Positions 24,014 to 37,735 of a stretch of DNA of 64,000 bases are shown here, piece after piece. Below the pieces are notes generated by a model. That model did no database searches. It was not told the DNA's origin and saw only the letters and a program-made list of their open reading frames with translations. The DNA is from Sipunculus nudus (lineage: Eukaryota; Annelida; Sipuncula; Golfingiida; Sipunculidae). The stretch covers positions 74,369,176 to 74,433,175 of the forward strand of contig CM049316.1 in assembly GCA_026874595.1 (NCBI GenBank), in the 5' to 3' direction. Made by a program: the position numbers and the translations under genes. Numbering within the stretch: position 1 is the first letter of the stretch; each line of letters begins with the position of its first letter.

Positions 24014-25394
24014 TTTTACTCATAACTCACGCAATCATGAATTTCATTTCGGAAATGTCCAAAGAAAAATCGATTAGATTTGATGTGGATCCGGCCCATG
24101 ATCTGGATTAAGGAACATTGTCAATGAATATACACAGATGTACACCCACTGATGCACGAATGAATCTATGAATATTGGCACGCCAAATAAAGTCATGCAA
24201 AAACTTGTCGGAGGTTTGAATTCCTTAGAATGTTTATTTCTAGTTATTTTGTTATATTAATTTTATTGTCATTATTATTTTATGTGTGTGTTATCATTCA
24301 CATTATAATATATATGACCAATAAGAGCCATGGTCTTATTCTACATTCAAAGGCTCTCTTGTGTCTTGTGGCCAGCCTTCGGAATAGGCTAGTTGTATTG
24401 GGTGGATCAACGCCATCGATAATATTATCATTTGTAAAACGCCTGGTCTTCTGATCTGCCGCCAGATGTCATTGTTGGACGTCTTTGGATTGTAATCGGT
24501 GGCAATTTAACCCTCCCCCCCCCCCCCTCCCCATACACACAGGTTGTCAGCTTGTGGATGTAAACAAAATGTATATTCAATGCACCACAGGATCGACTAT
24601 ATATAGCTTGTTTATTTTTTTACACAATAAAGTACTGTCTATATTTGGCGCACGTCAGATCGGATAGGATCGGGACCAGTCTTATTTCAGCCACGTGTTT
24701 CATAAGTAGACAACAGAATCCGATCTACTATTATTAATATTACACCGGATTTGTTTTTATAACTGTTATGTTAATGGTTATTTCATTGTTCAATTCAGAA
24801 AAGTTCTGTGTAACAATGTAAAACTATTATGTTATGATATGTTATGTTAACGTATATTTTGTATCAAGGAAGAAACTTATATTCCGCAATATTATAACCA
24901 TTGCTTTAAGCTGCTGTTAGAACTAAAAGTATCATTATTATCAATTTCTATTTGAATGTGAGGGAACAGGGGACTTCGAATCACCATCTCCCCACCAGAG
25001 GCTGAACCGGGGGGGGGGGGGGGTCAATGGGACAATCTAAGAGTACGCGGAGAGATTAATTTATAAAGAAATAATATTAAAAGAAGGGTGAGGCGGCATT
25101 AAGACACTGTATCACATGTTGTCGTTCCACAGGGAAAGAATTATCATGCACACCAATTACATCTGAACTTACTTGTATTTTGGTCCTCATTGTTTCCCCA
25201 CATTTCATAACAAAAAAGGTTGATTATGTCATATAATCCGTTAAAATGTTTCGCTTTACCAGAAGGCAGTATTAACGAATTCATGTTTGTATTGTATCTT
25301 CAGCACAAACAAAAAGAGTTAGCCCTTCCTGAGCAGGTTCTAAATGGTCTTGGGTTCTGTGGGAAACGTTGCATCTTCGGGGGGGGGGGTGCAA
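24014..25394. other. No gene recognised
   Basis: Spacer between the two duplicates. It holds C- and G-homopolymers (about 24512-24527 and 25009-25023) and AT-rich sequence. Confidence 0.5.
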
Positions 25395-27468
25395 TATCCA
25401 GGCCTAGTTTCAACGCTACTCTGCCGTTTAATGCATTCAGTATTATATTTCCCAGCTTGTTTTGGTTGACGAGTGGGGGGGGGGCTCTCTAAACCCTCCC
25501 CTAATATTCGAATTTTGTCCTTTATCTTTAGCGCTGTTGAAAATCAAGTAAATGAAGTATTACAAACGAAGTTTACACAGCTAAGTATGTATGGATGTGT
25601 GTATCATGTGTAGCATCATTCTCTGCGAGAACAGTTTATATACATTTTGTAACACAAAACGAAAGACCGTGACAATCAAGCATGACTAGATCTACACAGA
25701 TAAATTCGGCTCTGTTTAAAGCTGGATGTTGACAGTTATATTTTCGTGTAAAGCATGTAAAATATGCATGTCACGTATCGCTTAAAAGGAAGACGAATGC
25801 TAAACACTGTTGTTTGCTTTCGTCAGGCAAGTCAAGCGTGGCGCCATAGAGTCGCAAGGCACAGACGGAGTAACAATGACGTCATACCTTAGGGGATTTC
25901 CCTGAGCGACTGCACCTTGGTATCACCGTATTTGGTGACAACCTGACTAAATGTTATTTATGTTGTTTTCAGTCAATCCCATTTTTGGTAATTGAGGTTG
26001 CTAAATTAGGAAAATGTTTGACAAAAATGGCTACTGTTATTTTTTCTGAGTTTCTCAGGACATTCGTTAACGCATTTTACCAAACGTTGATAATTTATGG
26101 GATAAACAGCTGTTTTTAATACTTTTTTCACTCTGATTTGTTACAAATGTTGGTAGATCTGATTAAGGAAAGTTTCTAGATACATTAGATGAACAGGTGC
26201 ATGTATCTTTCCTAACTAATTAAAAAATGGTCTCGGTTTGGTATAGGGATTGTTGATTTTAACACTTTTTCATGAGCGCATTCATCGTCACCTAACACGA
26301 AAACGTTCGATGGTTATATGAATGGCTGTTTTAATATGTTTGCATGATATCCTGAAATATGTTCGCAGACTTCATAGGAGGCAGATATATATTATTCATA
26401 CTTTTCCTTTTTTGGCCCTGCACCTATCATAACCTCCAATATACCATGATGTAGACACCAGTGATATCTCACGTTCAAATACATTCCGTTATTTCAGCCG
26501 GACTAGGCCATCTTTGACCCAACATAAGACACCTATGCAACCATATGTATCTGGTACAGAGTTTAATTTACTATAGAATGTGTAAAATTGATGGCTCAAA
26601 CAATGGAACGTATACAATTGAATGTGTATATTATATGAATTATCTTGGGGTTTTATGTATTTTATGATTCATATATACGAAGGTGCACATTCCATGCAAA
26701 GGGTCATGAATACTTAAAACTCTACTGGATGTACCCTTATACACTCATGTTAGGAGAAAGATTCAGACATTAAAATTATTTCGTGATTTTTTTCTTAAAA
26801 GTAAAATGTTTTGTTTGTTCATATAGTGAAGAATTAATGTAATAAAAGGCACTCAATCTCTCCTCGTTAAACACTTCGCAATCATCTCAAGGTAATCATC
26901 TATAGATACAACTGTCAGGGCTAGGTTTAAATATATTCTTTGCTATAATACATGTATATATTATAATACTAATTCTACTACTACTTCTACCTCAACTACT
27001 GCAACTACTACTACTACCGCCACTTCTATTACTAATACTACTAATACTACTAATACTACTACCAATACTACTACTAATAATAATAATGCTGCTTCTACTA
27101 CTACTACAACTACTACTGAAACTAATACTTCTAATATTACTGCCATTGCTACTACTACTGCTGCTACGGGAACTACCACTACTATTTCCTCTATTACTAC
27201 TACTACTGCCGCTACTACTTCAACGGCTACTAGGCTACTACTACTAGGTTTCTTTTCCATGTTGTACAACCCATCAAGTAAAACTGTCTGATGGCTGAAC
27301 TGGTGTCGCTTATATTGGTATAATTTAAGCTGATGGTGGCAGGGATAATGCTTGGTGGCATAATAGTACTGTATTGTTCAGGGGCGTTTTCAGGAAAGTC
27401 CTTGGGATAAAATGTTGTCTGAAAATTTACGGTTCATGAATTAAGGCGCGATGTCACCAAAGCGCTTC
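25395..27468. repeat. Second tandem duplication, copy 2
   Basis: Partner of 21690-24013 with the same order of blocks but without the 700-bp insertion. It has an expanded degenerate (CTA)n array and extra sequence at about 26180-26460. Confidence 0.8.
26960..27246. repeat. Degenerate (CTA)n array
   Basis: About 95 triplets mostly CTA/ACT with interspersed GCT and ATT. A Val-rich minus-strand open frame across it is not a gene. Confidence 0.9.
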
Positions 27469-27479
27469 TTTTCTTGGAA

Positions 27480-27625
27480 TTATCGTTACCTCCGACAGGA
27501 GGGTATACGTTCATCCCCGTTCATGTGTGTGTGCCTATGTGTGTGTTTGTGAATCGACACATTCTTGAGATGCAAACTAAGAACGTCATCCCATAAAGTT
27601 GTGGTCACTAAATTTCGGAAGCATT
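27480..27625 (+). repeat. Dispersed repeat beginning TTACCTCCGACAGGAGG
   Basis: A small inverted motif (CCTCC...GGAGG) is followed by a GT-rich stretch and a line resembling a dispersed element common in marine invertebrate genomes. The family call is from memory of its look, not from a match. Confidence 0.35.
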
Positions 27626-27834
27626 TCATACTAAAATAAAGAATTCTTTCAGTGGCAGGTTGCATGAAGTATATTATAATGCAAAATCATTCCTGTCTAA
27701 ACCAAATTAAAGGTCACATTATCATAAGGAACATATTATATTGCTTTAGCAATGTTTTATTTTATTTTTTTACGTGGCTGTACGTTACTTGTACATGTCA
27801 CTATAAATGGATGTCTGGCACTCTGTTTACAGGC

Positions 27835-27890
27835 GTGCGGAATGCGGTATGCGGATTGCGGCAGTAGAACGCAGTATGCGAAATGCGATC
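27835..27890. repeat. Short ATGCGGT-type tandem repeat
   Basis: Seven- to eight-base units such as GCGGAATGCGGTATGCGGAT repeat with drift over about 55 bp. Confidence 0.6.
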
Positions 27891-28117
27891 GTAAAATTTA
27901 ACTTTCCAAGGTACGTTTCATAATGTACATGTTTTGATCGGATGAAGCCGCTCCTACAGCTACCAGGGACCATTCATATTGATCATATATAAATATAAAA
28001 ATAATAAAATCATCCGTGTCAATTTTTTTGTCGAACTGACACTTTTAAAAAAGCCTTTTCCAATATTACCTGTAGAAAATAATTCTAAGTGTATACGGAA
28101 AGACACAGTATAGACTA

Positions 28118-28118
<1 letters not shown>

Positions 28119-28173
<55 letters not shown>
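28119..28173. repeat. (TA)n microsatellite
   Basis: Uninterrupted TA dinucleotides. Confidence 0.95.
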
Positions 28174-28178
<5 letters not shown>

Positions 28179-30189
28179 GAAATATCAGTTGCCCCTTTTT
28201 TCAGAAGATTTAGGAAGAGTGATCTAACACTAAAAATGCATTGCTCATATGATCACAGATTTTAGTGATGGGTTTTATTTTGTGGTCGTCATTATTGTTA
28301 TTTCGGGGCTGAAAAAACAAACTCTAAACACTTCTCAAGTAACCGCTGATTCATTGAACAAGTATGTTAACCAGCTTGTTCGGCGAGATCGGATTTAACT
28401 GGTCACATGAAGCAAATTCGTCCGGTTTGATCTGATCCGATCAGTTTGATCTGATCAAAAAATGTAGCCTGCATGGTGTATAACGCAGTACAAAACAACT
28501 ATTCATGTAGAAGCACGAGATAATATAGAAGCTTTGCGAAACCGTGAACTAAGATTGAAATCAAATGAATCATCACTGGGTTACTAACAAAAGCCATATT
28601 TATAGAAATTAACGTGGCCAACGTCCAAGTGAGTATGGTTCGTGTCATTCATGATTACCGGGGTCCACGTTCCCTCATCTGCATCCAGTGTAACATGGAC
28701 TTTGAAGTCCTTTCGTAGTATAATTTGTCCAATGAATATTTTTTTAACAAAAGGCAATAGTTATGCCAGGATTAAAACCGTGGATGCTCGCTCTTCCTGA
28801 AAGTGTTTCCATCATAATGAACAACTATGAATATGTGTAAGACGCAGGACTCTTCACTAAGACATCTACATTCGCCAGTGAACGTCACCATTCTGTTTTA
28901 CACATTCAAACACATTTCGGCGAAGCGTCTTCCAACAAGTAGGAATTTTAATATTCATTCTAATGTGAATGACAATGTTTTTTTTTTATTAAAAGGATGG
29001 GTTAATGACCTATTAGTGGCACTGACTATTGAATCAGGATCAAGGTAGCCACATAATGAGAATTATATGTAATTTTTAAGCCGTCTTGATTTTAGGTTTA
29101 TATGCACGGGTTAGGAATAATCCAGATGTCATAACCTGCTTTTAAGACATTACAGCGAATCTCTGTGATTCAAACGAGATTACACCACCCAGACATTGAG
29201 TACTACTCGGTAACCACTTGGCTAAATCATGTAAATTTGTATATGACAATATTTATTAAAATATATTGCGATAATATTGATATTTGTAGAAAACATAAAA
29301 ACGAGTAATCAATTAAATGCAAAACACCTATTGAAAGCAATGTTTTGATATAATGTTTATTATGGCTATTAAAGTAATTCGTCAGATGAAACCAATGGCT
29401 ATATTGATTCCATTCGTGCTAGTTACCGTTTGGTACCGAAAGGTTTACTGTCTTTGAACAATGAAAATGGGAGTTATTTCGTCAAATGTGTTGTTGTGAA
29501 GGCGTGACGTCTCCCGGGCCGTGTAGACTTGCACATGTCGGCACTTACGATTCGATTATGAGAGATCCCGCGGCCAGCGCCAGTCTCTCATTCTCCTGGC
29601 AAGAAAATGGTTCATGCAGGGCATACCCTTGACGAATGTTAACTTGTATGCATTGACGTAACTATATACGCAGAGGGTACCAATTGAGACTCGGCCCACC
29701 TTATTGTCCGGTATGGGTGAATAGATTTTCTATTTAATGTGTTTTTGAACGGCGTACCGTATCCTTTTTGTAAACTTCCGCCAGTAGGCACCTCGAAACC
29801 CTAAAGGAAGTCTTGCTCTTTTACTGTAAACAGTTTAATTGGGGACATATTTGGTGATTAGACGGGCCGTCTGTAATTTACCTTATTGACTTGCAGCACT
29901 TTTGTGATAGCAAAACAACATTTTTTCCATAATGGCTCACATTTCCTCACTCGAAGCATGGAAATATGTTGTATAACATTGTATAAACAATGATACACAC
30001 ACGTAAATACATAAACATTTTTACAAACATAAGCTTATATACACATACATAAGTATTTACGAAAAACCTGTACGCAAGCATCAGTACATATATACATATT
30101 TCGACACAAACCTTCCTGCATACATGCATACACCTATAAGAGTTATTATTATATAAATACGTACAAACATACACTCAGCATCAAATACA

Positions 30190-30190
30190 T

Positions 30191-30279
<89 letters not shown>
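30190..30279. repeat. (AC)n(AT)n compound microsatellite
   Basis: About 10 AC units pass directly into about 34 AT units. Confidence 0.95.
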
Positions 30280-30281
<2 letters not shown>

Positions 30282-30918
30282 CATGTATATATACTAATGC
30301 AAGCATAAATAGATTCTTACCTTTAATATACAAATATACAATATAAGTACAGTTTAACCCCGATCTTTGTCATCCGTTCAATCACCAGCTTTTGGTAACG
30401 CCAATAAATGGGCAAATCGCAGAGTTGTACTGCTTATTAACGACATTCAAACGTGCTTTTTTCCCAGGCAGATAAAATGTGGTGATATATCTTCTTTTAT
30501 TCATTCATGCTTTACTGGCCAAGATACAGGTGCTGCTAACCCTATTAATTTAGTCTCTCTGATATCAACATATTTGAACTTTTCGGGATATTGAGAGCAC
30601 AACTCCTCCAAAGCGGGAACAATTACATTGAATCTCGTTCTAGGTCTGCTCCATAAGTTAAGGTACAAAATCCTTTGTATTGATGTGTATTAGCTCACAC
30701 TGTTAGTTCATTTGGCTGAATTCAAAAGTATCCCGGCAAAATCATCCTGGCACGTGGACATACTATCCCTAATTTAGCTTTTTATATGTTATTTTATTTC
30801 TCTGTGTGAGTAAACTCAGACCACGTGTGTATGTTAACCACAACAACACTGTCCGATCCTGCGCAAGCGTTACAGCTCTCAAATGAAGAGAAATTGAGAA
30901 GAAAAGGGGAATGGAAAC
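30280..30918. other. No gene recognised
   Basis: AT-rich flank upstream of the candidate exon at 30976. A small open frame at 30367-30594 lacks support. Confidence 0.45.
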
Positions 30919-30954
30919 TTGAAAAATATCTTGATTCGTAATGTTGTGCGGTAC

Positions 30955-30972
30955 GACCACCAGGTGGCGTGT
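30955..30972 (+). promoter_or_regulatory. CTCF-like motif
   Basis: CGACCACCAGGTGGCGTG matches the CTCF core. It overlaps the start of the candidate secreted-protein exon below. Confidence 0.35.
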
Positions 30973-30975
30973 GTG

Positions 30976-31262
30976 ATGTGTTTATTTTTTGTGTCACTGA
31001 TGGGGACCGGTGCAAGTCTATTCCCACTTGTGAACAGGGGTACGCAAATCGCCTTAAACGAAATATTGACCGATACCATAATAATTCAAGGAGAAAACAT
31101 TGCACTCTATGTATATGTGAAATACCTGGTGTGTGAAGAGGTCCATTTATATAGCAATTTCAATTGGTCCACGTCTGGCAACCCGACAGGAAATCAGTTC
31201 AGTCGTGTGTGTAATCATGCTAACATGGAACAAAATCGAACAGATATGGATGAAAACAAAAC
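30976..31262 (+). CDS. Candidate first exon of a small secreted protein, unknown family
   Basis: From an internal Met the frame begins MCLFFVSLMGTGASLFPLV, a plausible signal peptide (an earlier in-frame Met lies at 30919). It continues with an extracellular-looking segment containing LYVYVKYLVCEEVHLYSNF, three Cys and three N-glycosylation sites (NWS, NRT, NKT). The frame then enters a repeat (from about 31270). A consensus donor is not obvious, which weakens the call. A second candidate exon follows at 31963-32175 on the same strand, and the two could belong together. I do not recognise a family. Confidence 0.35.
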
Positions 31263-31413
31263 CTCCTTAATATCTAGATCGTTCAGGGGCGGACTGAGGT
31301 GGAGGAGCAGGGGGCGCGCGCTCTCTCCTCCGACCGAAAAATCTCTAAAATATAATATATGACGGAAGTATAATATTATACCCACCGTCCGCCCGTCTAT
31401 CATTCCGTTAACT

Positions 31414-31850
31414 TTTAGTGTCCCCGCGATAACTTGCCGGGGATAAGATGGATTTTCACCAAACCCACCAGAGCTATTTACCAACGGATTATTTCGCCCA
31501 AGTTCGATTATGAGCAAAATCAACACATATTTAATAAGGTCACGGGTCACTATGCTCCTCTGTGGTGTCGCCGCGATAACTTAAGAAGAATATAAATGAT
31601 TTGATAAAACTCATCAGAAATAATAAACATTTTACAGCTTTACGATTTACAGTGAATTCTACGCATATTTAATGAGGTCAGAGGTCACCGCATTTGGCGG
31701 CACAGTGATGACTTAACAAAATCCTATGGATTTTTTATGAAACTTGTTATACATATTTACCCATTGAGTATCTCACCTCAACTAAATTCCTCAGCAGATT
31801 TCATGCATATTTAACGAGTAAGGAGGTCAGAAGACATAAGACGGGTGTAT
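31414..31850 (+). repeat. Three degenerate tandem units, about 138 bp each
   Basis: Units start around 31414, 31551 and 31689. Each holds a GATAACTT-type motif, then GGATTTTxxxxAAACT, then a shared end near CATATTTAATGAGGTCAGAGG. The units are diverged. A GC-rich patch precedes them (31285-31340). It looks like an internally repetitive dispersed element. Confidence 0.65.
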
Positions 31851-31962
31851 TAAGTATTTTTGCCGAACTCTTGTTTCTGAGATCCTGTATCCACCCCTGT
31901 TGTTCTATGTTCCTCAAATTGAAAAAAAAACCAGATTCTCGTTGGCCTGTTTCTTGGCCGAG

Positions 31963-32175
31963 TGCAAGAAGCGGAATAATCCGACCAACGAGATCAGGTG
32001 TCGCATATTTAAAATTAGCTGGATGCACAATGCCATACCAGGCTCTCATTGGTTCGATTACAACTCTTTCTCTGTGACAGCCCTGGTGGTCAGACCCAGA
32101 GAATCTTGCTATACAAAGCAGCGGTTACAACGAGGGAGAACTTGGACGACTGCATTGTATAACTGCTCCGTTTTC
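31963..32175 (+). CDS. Candidate internal coding exon, unknown extracellular protein
   Basis: The exon has a pyrimidine-rich acceptor (GTTTCTTGGCCGAG) and a perfect donor (GTAAGT). It encodes 71 codons in phase 0 with no stop: CKKRNNPTNEIRCRIFKISW, then HNAIPGSHWFDYNSFSVTAL and RPRESCYTKQR, ending with YNCSVF. Four Cys and one N-glycosylation site (NCS) suggest a secreted or extracellular domain. The exon before it may be 30976-31262, with the 138-bp repeats in the intron between. No family was recognised, and no following exon was identified. Confidence 0.45.
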
Positions 32176-34198
32176 GTAAGTTTTCGTACATGGTTCCTCG
32201 GTCATACACCACACATGCACCGTAAACATGTCTATGTTCCGCTGCTGGCATGTTACAAAGTTTATGGTATACGTATTTACGCCTCATGCAAGATAATGTA
32301 TTACAACTGGAACCTTATACTTTCATTAATTAATAAATGTACGGCATCATGATTAACAGATCATTAATAACATATACATGTATTACGCCTATTTCAGACT
32401 CGTATAAGACTGTGGAGGTATTGTTAATAATGAGTCATCCTTAACATCACGTTTCAAAGATTATGGATGAGTTTCATACAACCACGCCATTCATAACATT
32501 ACAATGTTTTATACACATTCTGTAAATTCGAGACATATGGCCTTTACACATGTCCTTCCTGAATGCTGATTATTATCAAACTCAGGGACCGTGACGAGGT
32601 TATTTTTAGATTTCGGGGATAGCGCGAATGTTTCCTTGTATTGCCTGGCTTCATTTAGATATTTAAGGTACAAATCACAGATACCAAAGATATATCAGTT
32701 TCTCCATCTTTTCAACACTTATCAATTTATCCATATTTTTGCGTTATCTTGATGAATTTAAGGCAGTTATAATGTATTTTACGGTGTCATTTTTACAGGC
32801 ACGTCTTATGCTTCTTGGCGCGTATAGAATGTATAATTTTCACCGATGAAAACGAAAAGATGCATTTGTTAGGTGTTACCAAGGTTATCTACGGGTCGTT
32901 AAGTTACACTCATAAATAAAGGTGGCTTTGATTATCATGTAATTATTCTGTGATAATTTAGCCTGAGCAAAAATAAAAGTTCAAATGACTGTTATCCATT
33001 ACCCTGCAGTGTCCATGAGGGAAATACTGCAATCTGAATACACTTCCAAGTACAACGCCTATTATCCAAATATCACTTTTCCGAATTTGTATTTATCCGA
33101 AGCTAAAATAACTCATTAAATTTTATGAATTTGATCATTTTTGTCCATTTAACAGTTAGTCAAGACATTTGTTGGACTCTGACCTCTGAAAACGGATCCT
33201 CAATTGTATTTGTGTCATGACTACAGTATTAAAGTAATGATCGTCATGATTATGTGCCACTGAAACCGTGATACGTCACGGCCACACAAAACACAACACT
33301 TTAACATTCCGTCGCCCACGGTCACATCCTATAACGGCGTGTATGGATTATTTTTAAACTACATACAAATAGATATGAAGCTTAAAAATCCAAAGTATTT
33401 CCACTAGAAATAGGCGGTTCCCATGGGCCCCCATACACCCCTGTGAAAAGATTTCTGATTACCATCCACCCACCCTTCACATTACCCTGGGTTTGCCGAT
33501 TTTGGATGACCTCCTACAATTTCAGTTCGCCCCTTCAAACAGTGGTTTCTTTGGGTTTATTCACTTAAAATTCCTAAAATTTCTCTCTTCATATTTTACG
33601 AAATTACCCTGAATCTTTTTATATCGTATGTTTGCATGCGCTTTAATGGCGTTTATGAAACAAGGAAAGTATAATCAACAATATAATTAACATTTTGTGA
33701 CAACCGTATTTTTCATAGATTGCTTCCATCTCTTAAATCACGTATCTTTCACGTGGTTAATTGAAATAATATATCATGAGTTAAAAACATCAGAGTATTT
33801 CACTTATACTCACATTAGCGAGGGGTCACAAGTTATCTGAACCTGGCATTAGATTCAGACTACCTACGGGGGTAATTTGAAATGGGGTTAACCCGAAGTC
33901 TTTACACCGGTGACGGATCAAAAGTAACTAGAATCAGTATAAACTAGAGCGAACCTGCAGACCCTCAGGCTTATAATATGAGGGACGTGTAAAGATAAGA
34001 ATGACCAAATTTGATAAAGCTGACCTCAGTATTAGGTTCTCATGGCAACCATGTTGTTTGGTCGGTTGATGAGATGGTGCATGGGGTTACTCGGTGCAGT
34101 CGCGTCATTCGTGACACCATGTCATCACGGTTCAGTTAATGCAAATAATTGGCTGTTACCGTGGGACACCAACTAACCAGTCAGCTGATTTTAATAAC
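32176..34198. other. No gene recognised
   Basis: AT-rich, with part of a dispersed repeat near 33414-33850. No splice-bordered coding frame was found. Confidence 0.5.
33660..33790. repeat. Dispersed repeat, copy 1
   Basis: The stretch from TATAATTAACATTTT to AATATATCAT aligns with about 51059-51165 inside the thioester gene, including a shared CGTATCTTTCACG-like segment. Similarity may extend over a pyrimidine/purine-rich flank (33414-33560). Element type unknown. Confidence 0.55.

Positions 34199-35548
<1,350 letters not shown>

Positions 35549-35611
<63 letters not shown>
35549..35611. repeat. (AT)n microsatellite
   Basis: AT tract at the right edge of the transposon, perhaps once continuous with 34199-34309. 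Confidence 0.95.
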
Positions 35612-35613
<2 letters not shown>

Positions 35614-36317
35614 TAAAACCTTTCATTACGAACTCTTACGTAAGCTTACACGACTGGCATCCAACAATCCCAATGATTAAAGCATAATGAATCACGAACT
35701 CTTATGTCACACTCTGACCCCCTCTGGTTTTGTAACATGCGTGACTGACATTTCGGGGGGTCCTTCTATTTTATTGAAGTAACGGGTAGTAATTACAGAC
35801 CACAAATGCCCACCTACCCCCTGGACTGAGCCTCTTTAAACTTCGTTGTGAACTGTCACGGTTCAACAACACCATCCCAGCTCACATACACAACAAAGCC
35901 TCCCCCGGCTAATACAGATGAACAGCTCTATCATGAAAAAGTCCTATGTCAAAACTGAAAGGAAGTCTTCCAATGGAAAAAAATATGATGACGATCCCCA
36001 TGAACTCCAATATTTCATGGAAATATACAAATTTTCCACACACAAAAATATGTAGTTACCGGGTTTTTATTATTAATATTTTTTTTGGGGGGGGGGGGTG
36101 AATGTGTGTGCTTGTGTGTGTAGATAAGGGTGGGAGGTTGTCTGTGTGTATGAGAGAGAGGAAGAGAGACCGGGGCAGTGTGTTTATATTTGTGTGATGT
36201 GACGGATACTTAAGAAGAATATATAGACGTCTGAACAGAGTTCTTGGTGGCCAGAAGACCAAGTGAACAGCATTTATACAGATAAACCTACAGGTCATTA
36301 GTACAAAGGTCACGGGG
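35612..36317. other. No gene recognised
   Basis: Contains a T/G homopolymer (about 36080-36099) and a GT-rich stretch after it. No coding frame supported. Confidence 0.5.
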
Positions 36318-36483
36318 TCATGACCTCCACTTTGTCAGCCCGTCACGGAGTTTCAAAAGAGGGTTCTCCGAGATCATCATCAAGGCGGCAGACTGACCTT
36401 GGCTTTCACGGCGCCGTATTTCCTCTTCTCCTCTGTCAATATCATCAGCGGGGCGTCTACCTACCACCATCAAAGATGACAAC
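36318..36483 (-). CDS. Candidate terminal coding exon, unknown protein
   Basis: A strong acceptor (TTTTTTCTCTGTATCAG) is followed by a 54-codon frame ending in TGA. It reads LSSLMVVGRRPADDIDRGEE, then EIRRRESQGQ, then SAALMMISENPLLKLRDGLT and KWRS. It is charged and has good amino-acid composition. The dibasic GRR could be a processing or amidation site, but this is speculative. The preceding exon was not found. No family is recognised. Confidence 0.35.
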
Positions 36484-37507
36484 CTGATACAGAGAAAAAA
36501 GCATCGAAAAAGCATGTTTTTTTTCCAAAGGATAGTGGCGCATCCTCTGACTTGTGTGTTGATTTTTCGACGTTCGGCTTTTTAAATGTAAATGCTAATT
36601 TTGTGGAGGTCAATGCGTCCGTCAAAGGAGGATATGCTTTCTCCAGTGTTTTATGGTTTCCTATTTGTGCCAGCAAAATACACAATAACAATTCTGTTAC
36701 CTCATCTCGTTAGTCAATCTTGTGGTTGGAGATGCTGGAAATTCATTAAGCCCTCGCTCATAATGATTACATCCTGATATACTCGTTGACCTTTAAGATG
36801 ACATGTAAATATATAATACTTAATATTTTACGCCTGTAACACTGATTTAACTATGATGCCACAAACATACAAAAAAGGCATACTCAGTCTACCTCAAATA
36901 GTTCCTGTTTTGAATTACACCTATTGACATGTTTTTGTTTTGAGTATGAAGGGGACCCCTTAATTTCCGTGAACACTAGTCCCTTTGTACAAACATATAT
37001 AATAAACACACATATGACGTCAGGACGATTGACGTAAACTTCTTTATGTTGAAAAGTACTCAAACGATGAAACAAACATCCTAAGATAAAATAAAGGACA
37101 CCAGTACGCTTAGCTGACTGCTTTAACAATCGCGATGACTTATTCATATTAACTTAGAATTATGAATAAATCATAAACCGCATTTGCTAGACTTTCAAAG
37201 AGGCACATAACACTTCAAATTTGTATCGTTGTGTGGGTCAAGCAAACGTAATCCAAATCTTATTATATTATCATATATTTATCACTATTGCCTATGAAAA
37301 AATATTGATATAGATTTTATATAAACTGAACCCAATCCATGGAGGAGAAACATTTTTTTAAATTATTTTTTACCACAAAAAACATGAGGTGTTGTGATGT
37401 GTTCAAAATCTGTTGGCACATCTATGTGCACTGTCACTTCTTGACGTCACACACAGGGAAATCCACTGTGACTAAAAATTCTAGATCTCATCAAATCTCA
37501 CCCAATT
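36484..37507. other. No gene recognised
   Basis: AT-rich. Upstream exons for 36318-36483 could be here, but I could not place them. Confidence 0.45.
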
Positions 37508-37735
37508 GGCGGCCTGGCGGTCGAGGGGTAAAACGCTCGGCTCCCTCCGCTGGCGGCCAGGGTTCGATCCTCGGTGTGGTCATGAGAGTGGGTTGTAGTG
37601 GCCCGTCCAAGGCTTGTGGTTTTCTCCGGGTTCTCCGGTTTCCTCCAAACCAACAGACTACCGAACGCCATCATCTGAGCCATGGAGAGAGCCTTGATTA
37701 GTTTATTAAGTATTTGTATAATCCATATAAAATAA
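37508..37735 (+). mobile_element. tRNA-derived SINE
   Basis: The head carries a pol III A box (TGGCGGTCGAGGGG at 37515) and B box (GGTTCGATCC at 37561), with tRNA-like spacing of 46 bp. The body contains TTTTCTCCGGGTTCTCCGGT, GCCATCATCTGAGCCATGGA and GCCTTGATTAGTTTATTAAG, ending in an AT-rich tail. A truncated copy lies at 51715-51895 in the thioester gene. Confidence 0.85.

Larger units (their letters stand above)
27626..30185. other. No gene recognised
   Basis: AT-rich. It contains a short ATGCGG-type repeat (27835-27890), a (TA)n tract (28119-28173) and a GATC-rich palindromic patch (28428-28462). No coding exon was supported. Confidence 0.5.

Noticed and set aside
26961-27269. Val-rich minus-strand open frame
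   Set aside because: It is the complement of the (CTA)n array and has no complexity beyond it.
30081-30284. Ile/Tyr-repeat open frame on the minus strand
   Set aside because: Translation of the (AC)n(AT)n microsatellite.
37508-37580. Possible functional tRNA gene
   Set aside because: A and B boxes are present, but the head does not fold into a full cloverleaf by eye and it continues into a SINE body with a second copy elsewhere.
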